Below are positions 7,369 to 13,402 of a stretch of DNA of 17,890 nt, piece by piece; within the stretch, counting starts at the first letter, position 1, and each line of letters begins with the position of its first letter. Made by a program: the position numbers and the translations under genes. Source of the stretch: CAZYSK01 sp964649415 (GTDB lineage: Bacteria; Chloroflexota; Anaerolineae; B4-G1). The DNA lies in contig CAZYSK010000104.1 of assembly GCA_964649415.1 (NCBI GenBank), forward strand, positions 1 through 17,890, given 5' to 3'. Under the pieces are notes generated by a model. That model was not told the DNA's origin and did not search any database. It worked only from the letters and a program-made list of their open reading frames with translations.

Positions 7369-7476
7369 CTTTCGCAGACCCGCACAACCTATCGGCGTTT
7401 CATGCGTAGTACATAGGAGGGTCACCTGTATATCACATCTGCACATGAAACCTGAGTGGGTTTGAGGAGGTCTTAC

Positions 7477-8325
7477 ATGGTACGGCGGGCGTTGACCGTG
7501 TTGTTGGCCGGACTCGTGGCATTAAGCGTCTCGGGCTGTCTCGTGGTCAGGACGGTGCGCGGATCCGGCGACCTGGTTGAGGAAACGCGCCAGGTGAGCG
7601 ACTTCACCGGCGTCGAGCTGGCATCGCTCGGCAATCTGTCCATCGCGGTGGGCGAGACGGAATCCTTGCGCATCGAGGCCGAGGACAATCTGCTGAAGTA
7701 CATTGAGACCGAGGTGCGCGATGGGGAGCTGAGGATCGCCTCTCGGCCGAACGTCAACCTGCTTCCTACCAAGGGCATCTACTTCTTCCTCACCGTGAAG
7801 GATCTGGAGGACGTGCTCATCTCGGGCCTGGGGAACGTGGACATAGCGGACCTGGAGACCACGCGCCTCTCCGTCGAGATCAGCGGTGCTGGCGACGTGG
7901 ACATGGAGGACGTGAGCGCCGAGGCCCTGCACGTGCGTATCGGCGGTGGCGGGGACGTGAACGCCGGGGAGGTGAACGTCGGCACGCTCGCGGTGGACAT
8001 CGGTGGCGGCGGAGGCGTGGACGTGGCGGAGCTGAACGCCGACGCGCTTGAGGTAGAGATCAGCGGCCTGGGAGACCTGCACGTCAGAGCGGGAGAGGTC
8101 GTGCGGCAGGAGATCGTCATCACCGGCGGCGGGAACCATCGGGCCAGGGGCCTGGACAGCGCCGATACGTGCGTGCGCTTGAGCGGCCTGGGGTCTGCGA
8201 CGGTGCGGGTGCGCGACAGCCTGAGTGTGGACATCAGCGGTGGTGGGTCGGTGCGCTACGTGGGCAATCCCACCGTGGAGCAGGACGTGAGCGGCCTGGG
8301 TCACGTGGATCGCATCACGGAGTGA
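7477..8325 (+). CDS. DUF2807 (GIN-domain) surface lipoprotein
   Basis: 282 residues from ATG at 7477, chosen for GAGGAGG 6 nt upstream; the 7-codon longer reading has no such site. The N-terminus MVRRALTVLLAGLVALSVSGC is a lipoprotein signal with lipobox VSGC and lipidated C21. The mature part begins GSGDLVEETRQVSDFTGVELASLGNLSIAVG, typical of the DUF2807/GIN putative adhesin-head family. It continues as repeated glycine-rich beta turns (ISGLGNV, ISGAGDV, IGGGGDV, ISGLGDL, ITGGGNH, LSGLGSA, ISGGGSV, VSGLGHV) expected to stack as a right-handed beta solenoid. The molecular role of the family is not established; surface exposure and adhesion or scaffolding are usual guesses. It leads a three-lipoprotein group and is separated from the next gene by 32 nt. 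Confidence 0.92.
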   Translation: MVRRALTVLLAGLVALSVSGCLVVRTVRGSGDLVEETRQVSDFTGVELASLGNLSIAVGETESLRIEAEDNLLKYIETEVRDGELRIASRPNVNLLPTKGIYFFLTVKDLEDVLISGLGNVDIADLETTRLSVEISGAGDVDMEDVSAEALHVRIGGGGDVNAGEVNVGTLAVDIGGGGGVDVAELNADALEVEISGLGDLHVRAGEVVRQEIVITGGGNHRARGLDSADTCVRLSGLGSATVRVRDSLSVDISGGGSVRYVGNPTVEQDVSGLGHVDRITE

Positions 8326-8357
8326 AAGCGCGTGATTGCAGGGAGGGAGGGCAAATC

Positions 8358-9575
8358 ATGAGGAAATGGGGGATCTTGCTTGTGGGGCTGTTGCTGGTCG
8401 CGGGATGCAGCCAGGCGGCACCGACGGCAGAGGAATCGGGTGAGGTGCTGCCGGTGATTGCCCAGGAGGCGGGCAAGGTGATCGCCGAGGCGTCTATCGT
8501 GCCGGCGCGTTGGAGCGAGCTGCGCCCGCCGTCCGGCGCCGGCGGGCTGGTTGTCGAGGTGCTGGTCGAGGAGGGCGACGCGGTCGCCGAGGGGGACGTG
8601 CTGCTGCGCATGGACACGACGGATGCGAAGCTGGCGGTGCAACGGGCTGAGGCCGGGCTGGCCGCGGCGCAGGCCCGCCTGGCCGAGGTGAAGGGCTGGC
8701 CGCGTCCCGAGGAGGTCGCCGTCACCGAGGCACGCCTGGAGGCTGCAGAGGCTGCGCTTGCCCAGGCCGCGGCCGCGCGGGATCGGCTGGCCGCCGGGGA
8801 ATCGGATTCGCAGATCGCGGCGGCGCAGGCGGAACTGGCGGCGGCCATGGCCGAGCAGCGGCAACTGGACCGCTTGCACGAGCAGACCATGGAGTGCTTC
8901 GACTTCACGCTCCCAGACGGCAGCGAGCATACGATCTGCCCCGCCTTGGGCCGGCCTGAGGAGCAGGTCCGCTACGCGCTGGAGGCCGCCGAAGGCCGCA
9001 TGGGCGCGGCGCAGTCGCGGCTGGAGGCGGCCCAGAACCAGGCCGAGGCGGGGCTGCGGGACGCCAGGGCCGGCGTGTCGGCGGCTGTGGCGCAGCAGGA
9101 TGCGCTGGAGGCCCAGCTCGAACTGCAGAAGGCGGGCAACCCGGAGGAGCGCATCGCCTCGGCCGAGGCCAACGTGGATGAGGCTGAGATCGCCCTCGCC
9201 GCAGCGCAGGCCACCCTCGAGCGCACCGAGGTCCGCGCGCCCCTCGACGGCACCGTGGCCGAGCTCAACGTGAAGGCCGGTGACACGGCCGCGCCGGGGG
9301 AGGTGCTCATCGTGCTGGCCACGCTGGATCAACTGCGGGCGCAGACGAAGGACCTGACGGAGCTGGACGTGGTGGATGTGGCTGTGGGACAGCCGGTACT
9401 CGTCACGCTGGACGCGCTGCCAGATATGCCACTGCAGGGGCACGTGACGCGCATTGACCGCCAGTCCGTGGACTACCGGGGCGATGTGACGTACCCCATC
9501 GTCGTCGAACTGGACAAAGTCGTGCCCGAGGTCCGCTGGGGCATGACGGCCTTGGTCGAGATCGAGGTGGAGTGA
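8358..9575 (+). CDS. HlyD-like periplasmic adaptor lipoprotein (copy 1)
   Basis: 405 residues from ATG at 8358, with AGGGAGG upstream. The signal MRKWGILLVGLLLVAGC gives lipobox VAGC with C17 lipidated. The architecture is that of a membrane-fusion/adaptor protein: a first lipoyl half (VVEVLVEEGDAVAEGDVLLRMD, about 70-92), a long alanine-rich coiled-coil hairpin (about 96-290), a second lipoyl half (VRAPLDGTVAELNVKAGD, about 293-310) and a beta-barrel region ending WGMTALVEIEVE. At the hairpin tip is an insertion with two cysteines (C180 and C194), which could be a disulfide-closed tip. Adaptors of this class normally bridge an inner-membrane transporter and an exit channel; none is encoded nearby. 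The next gene is a paralogue beginning within about 50 nt. Confidence 0.9.
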   Translation: MRKWGILLVGLLLVAGCSQAAPTAEESGEVLPVIAQEAGKVIAEASIVPARWSELRPPSGAGGLVVEVLVEEGDAVAEGDVLLRMDTTDAKLAVQRAEAGLAAAQARLAEVKGWPRPEEVAVTEARLEAAEAALAQAAAARDRLAAGESDSQIAAAQAELAAAMAEQRQLDRLHEQTMECFDFTLPDGSEHTICPALGRPEEQVRYALEAAEGRMGAAQSRLEAAQNQAEAGLRDARAGVSAAVAQQDALEAQLELQKAGNPEERIASAEANVDEAEIALAAAQATLERTEVRAPLDGTVAELNVKAGDTAAPGEVLIVLATLDQLRAQTKDLTELDVVDVAVGQPVLVTLDALPDMPLQGHVTRIDRQSVDYRGDVTYPIVVELDKVVPEVRWGMTALVEIEVE

Positions 9576-9627
9576 CATGGCGCGGGGGCTTCGAACAACG
9601 GGAGAATCCGGGCCGGGGGTGAGAACG

Positions 9628-10848
9628 ATGAAGCGAATTGTGCCGATCCGGAAGTGGTTGGGCGTGCTGTTCTTGGGGATGTTGTTGCTGGTGGGCTGTG
9701 GTATTGGACAGTCGCCGGAGTCTGAGTCGGCCGAGCCGGCGGAACCGGCCGAGGCCAGTGATGTGGCGGACGTGTCCTTCCAACCGGCCCTGGGCCGGGT
9801 GATCGCCGAGGCGAACATCGAGCCGGCGCGGTGGACCGAGCTGCGCTTCGAGGTCGGCGGGACGGTCGAGCAGGTGCTGGTCGAGCCGGGGGACCAGGTT
9901 GGGGCGGGTGACCCGCTGGTGCGGCTCGATCCCACGGATGCGGTGCTGGCGGTGCAGCGGGCGGAGCAAGCGCTGGCGTCGGCCCAGGCGCAGCTTGCCC
10001 TGTTGCGGGTGCTGCCGCGCGCGGAGGATGTCGCCGCGGCCAAGGCCGACGTGGAGGCCGCGCAGGCGGCGGTCTCCCGGGCCGTGGCCCAGCGGGACCA
10101 GGTCACCGGCGGGGCGATCGATGCCGACATCGCCGCCGCGGAGGCCGAACTGGCGGCCGCTGAGGCGCAGTGGCTCCAGACCCGGGAGGAGCATCGGGAT
10201 ATCCACGAGTCCGCCAAGGAGGACGAGGACAAGGTGGTCGCCGACTACCAACTCCACGCTGCCAGGGAGGCCGTGGCCGCGGCGCAGATCAAGCTGGACG
10301 TGCAGCAGGCCATCGCCGACGAGCGGGCCCGGGAAGCCGGGTCCGGAGTGGGGGCGGCGCTGGCACAGCAGGCCGTCAGCGAGGCCCAGCTCGACCTGGC
10401 GAAGGTAGGGAGCGCGCCGTGGGAGATCGCTGCGGCGGAGGCAGCCGTGGCGCAGGCCGAGGCCGCGCTGGCCGAGGCGGAGATCGCGCTGGGGCGCACT
10501 GTCATCTTTGCCCCCTTCGCCGGCACGGTGACGCAGGTCCACACGGAGGTCGGCAACGCGGTCGGCACGGGCGAGCCGCTGGTGGTGCTGGCGGCGCTCA
10601 ATCAGCTCGAGGCCCGCACCATCGACCTGACGGAACTGGACGTGGTGCGCGTCGCGCCGGGGCAATCGGTCGTGGTCTCGGTGGATGCGCTGCCCGACCA
10701 ACCGCTGGACGGCCACGTCGTGCGCATCGGGCTGCGAGACGTGGACTACCGGGGCGACGTGACCTATCCCGTGTTCGTCGCGTTGGACGAGGTGGTGCCC
10801 GAGCTCCGCTGGGGCATGACGGCGGTGGTGGAGATCGACGCCGACTGA
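9628..10848 (+). CDS. HlyD-like periplasmic adaptor lipoprotein (copy 2)
   Basis: 406 residues from ATG at 9628, preferred because it gives a clean signal peptide MKRIVPIRKWLGVLFLGMLL with lipobox LVGC (C24) and GGGGGTGAG upstream. ATG at 9577 would add 17 polar residues before the signal. It has the same plan as the gene before it: a lipoyl half (VEQVLVEPGDQVGAGDPLVRLD), an alanine-rich coiled-coil hairpin, a second lipoyl half (IFAPFAGTVTQVHTEVGN) and a barrel. The last about 70 residues of the two proteins are nearly alignable (DLTELDVV, ALPD, GHV.RI, VDYRGDVTYP, VVPE.RWGMTA.VEI), so they are tandem duplicates. The charged hairpin tip (HESAKEDEDK) replaces the two-cysteine tip of copy 1. 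The stop codon is 6 nt from the inverted repeat array. No transporter gene is adjacent. Confidence 0.9.
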   Translation: MKRIVPIRKWLGVLFLGMLLLVGCGIGQSPESESAEPAEPAEASDVADVSFQPALGRVIAEANIEPARWTELRFEVGGTVEQVLVEPGDQVGAGDPLVRLDPTDAVLAVQRAEQALASAQAQLALLRVLPRAEDVAAAKADVEAAQAAVSRAVAQRDQVTGGAIDADIAAAEAELAAAEAQWLQTREEHRDIHESAKEDEDKVVADYQLHAAREAVAAAQIKLDVQQAIADERAREAGSGVGAALAQQAVSEAQLDLAKVGSAPWEIAAAEAAVAQAEAALAEAEIALGRTVIFAPFAGTVTQVHTEVGNAVGTGEPLVVLAALNQLEARTIDLTELDVVRVAPGQSVVVSVDALPDQPLDGHVVRIGLRDVDYRGDVTYPVFVALDEVVPELRWGMTAVVEIDAD

Positions 10849-10854
10849 TGGAGG

Positions 10855-11127
10855 CGGCCAGGATGGCCGCGGTCCGGTCGTGCGGTCAGGATGGCTGTGG
10901 TCCAGTCATGCGGCCAGGATGGCCGCGGTCCGGTCGTGTGGCCAGGATGGCTCCGGTCCAATCATGCGGCCAAGATGGCCGCGGTCCGGTCGTGTGGCCA
11001 GGATGGCTGTGGTCCAGTCATGCGGCCAGGATGGCCGCGGTCCGGTCGTGTGGCCAGGATGGCCGTGGTCCAATTATGCGGCTAGGATGGCTCCGGTCCA
11101 GTCATGCGGCCAGGATGGCCGCGGTCC
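10855..11127 (-). repeat. 28-bp tandem palindromic array (family B), reverse orientation, nine and a half units
   Basis: Units begin at 10855, 10883, 10911, 10939, 10967, 10995, 11023, 11051 and 11079, with a partial one at 11107-11127. The core GCGGCCAGGATGGCCGC is the reverse complement of the core at 7145-7368. Units alternate: the 1st, 3rd, 5th and 7th end CGGTCGTG and keep the palindrome, while the even ones end near CAGTCATG and have damaged arms. This gives a 56-bp higher-order period. Frames through the array are open for chance reasons. It begins 6 nt after a gene stop and ends 28 nt before the next start, so it fills the whole gap. Confidence 0.95.
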
Positions 11128-11155
11128 AAGGTGTTTGTGGGAGAGGAGCGAGAAC

Positions 11156-11410
11156 GTGACGAGGGGTGAGACGAGCGAGAGAGAAAAAGGAAAGGAGCGA
11201 GGGCACGTGCCCTGGTTCCTGTGGCCCTTCTATGCCCTGTGGCGGCTCCTGAGCTTCATCCTGGAGCTGACAGGGCGGGTTGTGGGCGTGATCCTGGGAC
11301 TGGTGCTGGTGATCGTCGGCATTGTGGTCAGCCTGACGGTGGTGGGCGCGATCGTCGGCGTCCCGTTGGCGATCCTGGGGCTGCTGCTGATCGTGCGCGG
11401 GCTTTTCTAG
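11156..11410 (+). CDS. Small two-helix membrane protein
   Basis: 84 residues from GTG at 11156 (AGGAG 7 nt upstream). An in-frame GTG at 11207 with AAAGGAG 9 nt upstream would give 67 residues and is almost equally good. The N-terminal about 17 residues are charged (RGETSEREKGKERGH). Then come PWFLWPFYALWRLL, an amphipathic or partly buried segment, and two closely spaced glycine/valine-rich helices (about 41-60 and 63-80) ending in RGLF. No domain is recognised. Open sequence continues upstream into the repeat array, but that is not credible coding. It lies upstream of two small genes on the same strand, the first 54 nt away. Confidence 0.72.
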   Translation: MTRGETSEREKGKERGHVPWFLWPFYALWRLLSFILELTGRVVGVILGLVLVIVGIVVSLTVVGAIVGVPLAILGLLLIVRGLF

Positions 11411-11464
11411 CGGCCACGCCGAGCCCCTGCGTGCCGGGTCACGAGCAAGCGTAGGAGGAAGAAT

Positions 11465-11758
11465 ATGCCAATATCCAGGGACGTGGTTCACTGGCAGACG
11501 CTGCCGGGCGACGAGGTTACCCGGGGCGACGTGCGTGTGACCCCGCAGTCGCGGGCGCTCACGCTTCGCTGGCCCCACGGTGGCCTGGTCTGGAACCGCC
11601 CGGTTGCCGTGCTCGTGGAGCGGAATGGGCGCAGCGAGCGCATTCCGATTGTGGACGTCACCCGCGTGGTCCAGTTGGCGTTGTTTGGGCTCAGCGTGGG
11701 GTTGTTCAGCATTGCACTCGTGCGATTGGCTTCACAGGGGAGGAAGCGCAATGGGTGA
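11465..11758 (+). CDS. Small membrane-anchored protein, GerW-like C-terminal module
   Basis: 97 residues from ATG at 11465 with AGGAGGA about 4 nt upstream. The N-terminal half is polar with a beta-rich look (DEVTRGDVRVTPQSRALTLRWPHGGLVWNRPVAVLVERNG). The C-terminal part, IPIVDVTRVVQLALFGLSVGLFSIALVRL, is a single membrane helix preceded by a PxVDVT motif. The same arrangement (QPVVDVTKIALALFTTLGAMLF) ends the next gene's product, so the two look like partners or a partial duplication. The gene overlaps the next one by 8 nt (ATGGGTGA), which suggests translational coupling. No function is recognised. Confidence 0.8.
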   Translation: MPISRDVVHWQTLPGDEVTRGDVRVTPQSRALTLRWPHGGLVWNRPVAVLVERNGRSERIPIVDVTRVVQLALFGLSVGLFSIALVRLASQGRKRNG

Positions 11759-12200
11759 AACGTTTGATGGGATCGCCTTCTCGGCCGTGCAGAGCGAGGA
11801 GCAGGCCATGGAGATGGTGGAAAAGCTGTTCGCGGCGGCTCAGCCGGACGCGGTGTACGGTGAGCCGATTTCTGCCGAGGAGCGCACGATCATCACGGCC
11901 TCTGAGGTGAGCGTGGGGATGGGTCTTGCCTACGGCTTCGGTGCCGGGTCGGCCGGTGAAGACGAGCCAGGCGAGGCGGTTGACGAGGAGCAAGCCGCGG
12001 TCCAGGGCAGCGGGAGTGGCTATGCTGGCGGCGGGGGTGGTGTGTCTGGTGGCCGGCCCGTCGCCGTGATCAGCATCGGCCCAGACGGCGTGGAGATCCA
12101 ACCGGTGGTAGACGTCACCAAGATCGCGTTGGCCCTGTTCACCACGCTGGGCGCGATGCTCTTCACGTTGGGCAAGATGCGCAAGGCAGCCCGTATGTAG
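11751..12200 (+). CDS. GerW/YtfJ-family protein
   Basis: 149 residues from ATG at 11751 with GGGGAGGA about 7 nt upstream. It matches the GerW (YtfJ) plan. An N-terminal amphipathic segment is followed by AAQPDAVYGEPISAEERTIITASEVSVGMGLAYGFGAGS, then a glycine-rich stretch (about 84-103), RPVAVISIGPDGVEIQPVVDVTK, and here a C-terminal membrane helix (about 120-143). In Bacillus the family is named for spore germination, but homologues occur widely in non-sporulating bacteria, where the role is unknown, so no sporulation claim is made. It overlaps the preceding gene by 8 nt. A hairpin at 12209-12242 lies just after the stop. Confidence 0.85.
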   Translation: MGETFDGIAFSAVQSEEQAMEMVEKLFAAAQPDAVYGEPISAEERTIITASEVSVGMGLAYGFGAGSAGEDEPGEAVDEEQAAVQGSGSGYAGGGGGVSGGRPVAVISIGPDGVEIQPVVDVTKIALALFTTLGAMLFTLGKMRKAARM

Positions 12201-12208
12201 CAAGCGCT

Positions 12209-12242
12209 AGAAACCAGGTTTTTTCCGAAAAACCTGGTTTCT
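12209..12242. terminator. Compact AGAAACCAGGTTTTT hairpin, bidirectional terminator-like
   Basis: A perfect 15-bp stem AGAAACCAGGTTTTT (12209-12223) pairs with 12228-12242 around a TCCG loop, 8 nt after the stop of the GerW-like gene. A/T-rich inner arms make it resemble an intrinsic terminator in both directions. The same family recurs at 15706-15803 (split arms) and 17573-17604, so it is a dispersed repeat as well. Confidence 0.75.
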
Positions 12243-12252
12243 CTTTCTTCTG

Positions 12253-12287
12253 AGGTGACCGGCACTTTCTTCAAGTGCCGGTCACCT
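12253..12287. terminator. Compact GGTGACCGGCACTT hairpin with T-run
   Basis: The 15-bp arms AGGTGACCGGCACTT (12253-12267) and AAGTGCCGGTCACCT (12273-12287) with loop TCTTC are followed by TGTTTTTC, a good intrinsic terminator on the plus strand. The arms are the same as those of the 94-bp element at 4429-4522, but here without its 62-bp spacer. It sits 10 nt after the previous hairpin. Confidence 0.75.
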
Positions 12288-12314
12288 TGTTTTTCTGGTG
12301 CGGGTGAGTGATTG

Positions 12315-12323
12315 TGGTATACT
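12315..12323 (+). promoter_or_regulatory. Extended -10 promoter for the dehydrogenase-MFS pair
   Basis: TGG followed by TATACT (12318-12323) is an extended -10 element with no convincing -35. The predicted start is near 12330, leaving a leader of about 35 nt that contains AGGAGGT before the ATG at 12365. It lies between the terminator-like hairpins and the gene, where a promoter is expected. Confidence 0.55.
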
Positions 12324-12364
12324 TGTTCTTTGCGGACAGAATTCAACAGGAGGTGTCACTCACG

Positions 12365-13402
12365 ATGACTATGAAAGCGATGTTTCTCCACGCTCCCCGC
12401 GACATGCGCTTGCACGAGATCCCCGTGCCGGAGCCAGGGCCGGGCGAGGTGCTGATGCGCATCCGCGCCCTGGGTATATGCGGCTCCGACGTACACTACT
12501 ACGTGGACGGGCACATTGGCGACAGCTATCCTGAGTTCCCCTTCATCCTCGGTCACGAGTTCTCCGGGCAGATCGAGGCGCTGGGGCCGGGGGTGGAGGG
12601 CCTGCCGGTGGGCACGCGCGTGGCCGTTGACCCCGCCATCCCATGCGGCAAGTGCGAGGTGTGCCTGGAGGGCAACCCCAACTGTTGCCCCAACGTGCGC
12701 TTCCCGGCCACGCCACCCATCCCCGGCGCTCTGTCCGAGTGGTACGTGCACCCGGCCCATCTCTGCACCCCGCTGCCGGACGGGTTGGACTTCGCCGACG
12801 GCGCGATGCTGGAGCCGCTGGGCGTGGCCGTGCACGCGATGACGCTGGCCAGTCTGAGCCCCGGCCAGACCGTCGCCGTGTTGGGAGGCGGGCCCATCGG
12901 CCTGTTGGTGCTCGAGGTGGCGTTGGCCTCCGGCGCGGGCGCGGCCTACCTCACCGAGCCGATCCGCGAGCGCCGGGCGCTGGCGGAGGACCTGGGCGCG
13001 ACCGCCGTCTGCGACCCGGGCGTCGAGGATCCCGTCGAGTGGCTCATGGCGCAGACGGGCGGGCGCGGCGTGGACGTGGCGATCGAGGCGGCGTGGGGTG
13101 GGGATGCGGTCGGGCAGGCCATCCTGATGGCCCGCTACGCCGGGCGCGTCGTGCTGGTCGGCATCCCGCGCGAGGACGTCACGTCGTTCTGCGCGAGTAA
13201 AGCCCGCCGCAAGGGGCTCACCATTCTCGTCTCCCGCCGCATGAAGGACGTGTGCCAGCGCTCCATCGCGCTGCTCGATCGCGGGGTGCTGGACGTGCGC
13301 AAGCTGATCACCCACCGGTTCCCGCTGGAGCGGGCGGCGGAGGGCTTTGATCTCGTGGCCGCGCTGGCGGACGGCGTCGTCAAAGCCATGGTTGACATGT
13401 GA
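12365..13402 (+). CDS. Zinc-dependent MDR dehydrogenase (sorbitol/L-iditol or threonine dehydrogenase type)
   Basis: 345 residues from ATG at 12365 (AGGAGGT 10 nt upstream). Medium-chain NAD(P)-dependent alcohol dehydrogenases of this kind oxidise a secondary hydroxyl of polyols or related sugars. Visible residues: the catalytic zinc site C39 (ALGICGSDVHYY), H63-E64 (LGHEFSG) and E154 in MLEPLGVAVHA; the structural zinc site C93, C96, C99 and C107 (CGKCEVCLEGNPNCC); and the nucleotide-binding GGGPIG motif. HYYVDGHIGD resembles sorbitol and xylitol dehydrogenases. The substrate cannot be fixed by sequence alone. The stop overlaps the start of an MFS transporter (GTGA), so the pair probably takes up and oxidises one compound. 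Confidence 0.93.
   Translation: MTMKAMFLHAPRDMRLHEIPVPEPGPGEVLMRIRALGICGSDVHYYVDGHIGDSYPEFPFILGHEFSGQIEALGPGVEGLPVGTRVAVDPAIPCGKCEVCLEGNPNCCPNVRFPATPPIPGALSEWYVHPAHLCTPLPDGLDFADGAMLEPLGVAVHAMTLASLSPGQTVAVLGGGPIGLLVLEVALASGAGAAYLTEPIRERRALAEDLGATAVCDPGVEDPVEWLMAQTGGRGVDVAIEAAWGGDAVGQAILMARYAGRVVLVGIPREDVTSFCASKARRKGLTILVSRRMKDVCQRSIALLDRGVLDVRKLITHRFPLERAAEGFDLVAALADGVVKAMVDM

Noticed and set aside
8301..10716. Long minus-strand frames opposite the HlyD-like genes
   Set aside because: They are shadows caused by high GC third positions and Ala-rich coding; composition is Ser/Arg/Ala-rich without domains, while the plus-strand genes have clear motifs and starts.
8358..10848. MacA-type tripartite efflux operon
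   Set aside because: No ABC permease, ATPase or outer-membrane factor is encoded in the window, and both adaptors are lipoproteins followed by a repeat array.
10880..11155. Coding of the 28-bp array as part of the small membrane protein
   Set aside because: The frame is open only because the repeat lacks stops; a GTG with AGGAG at 11156 starts the plausible protein.
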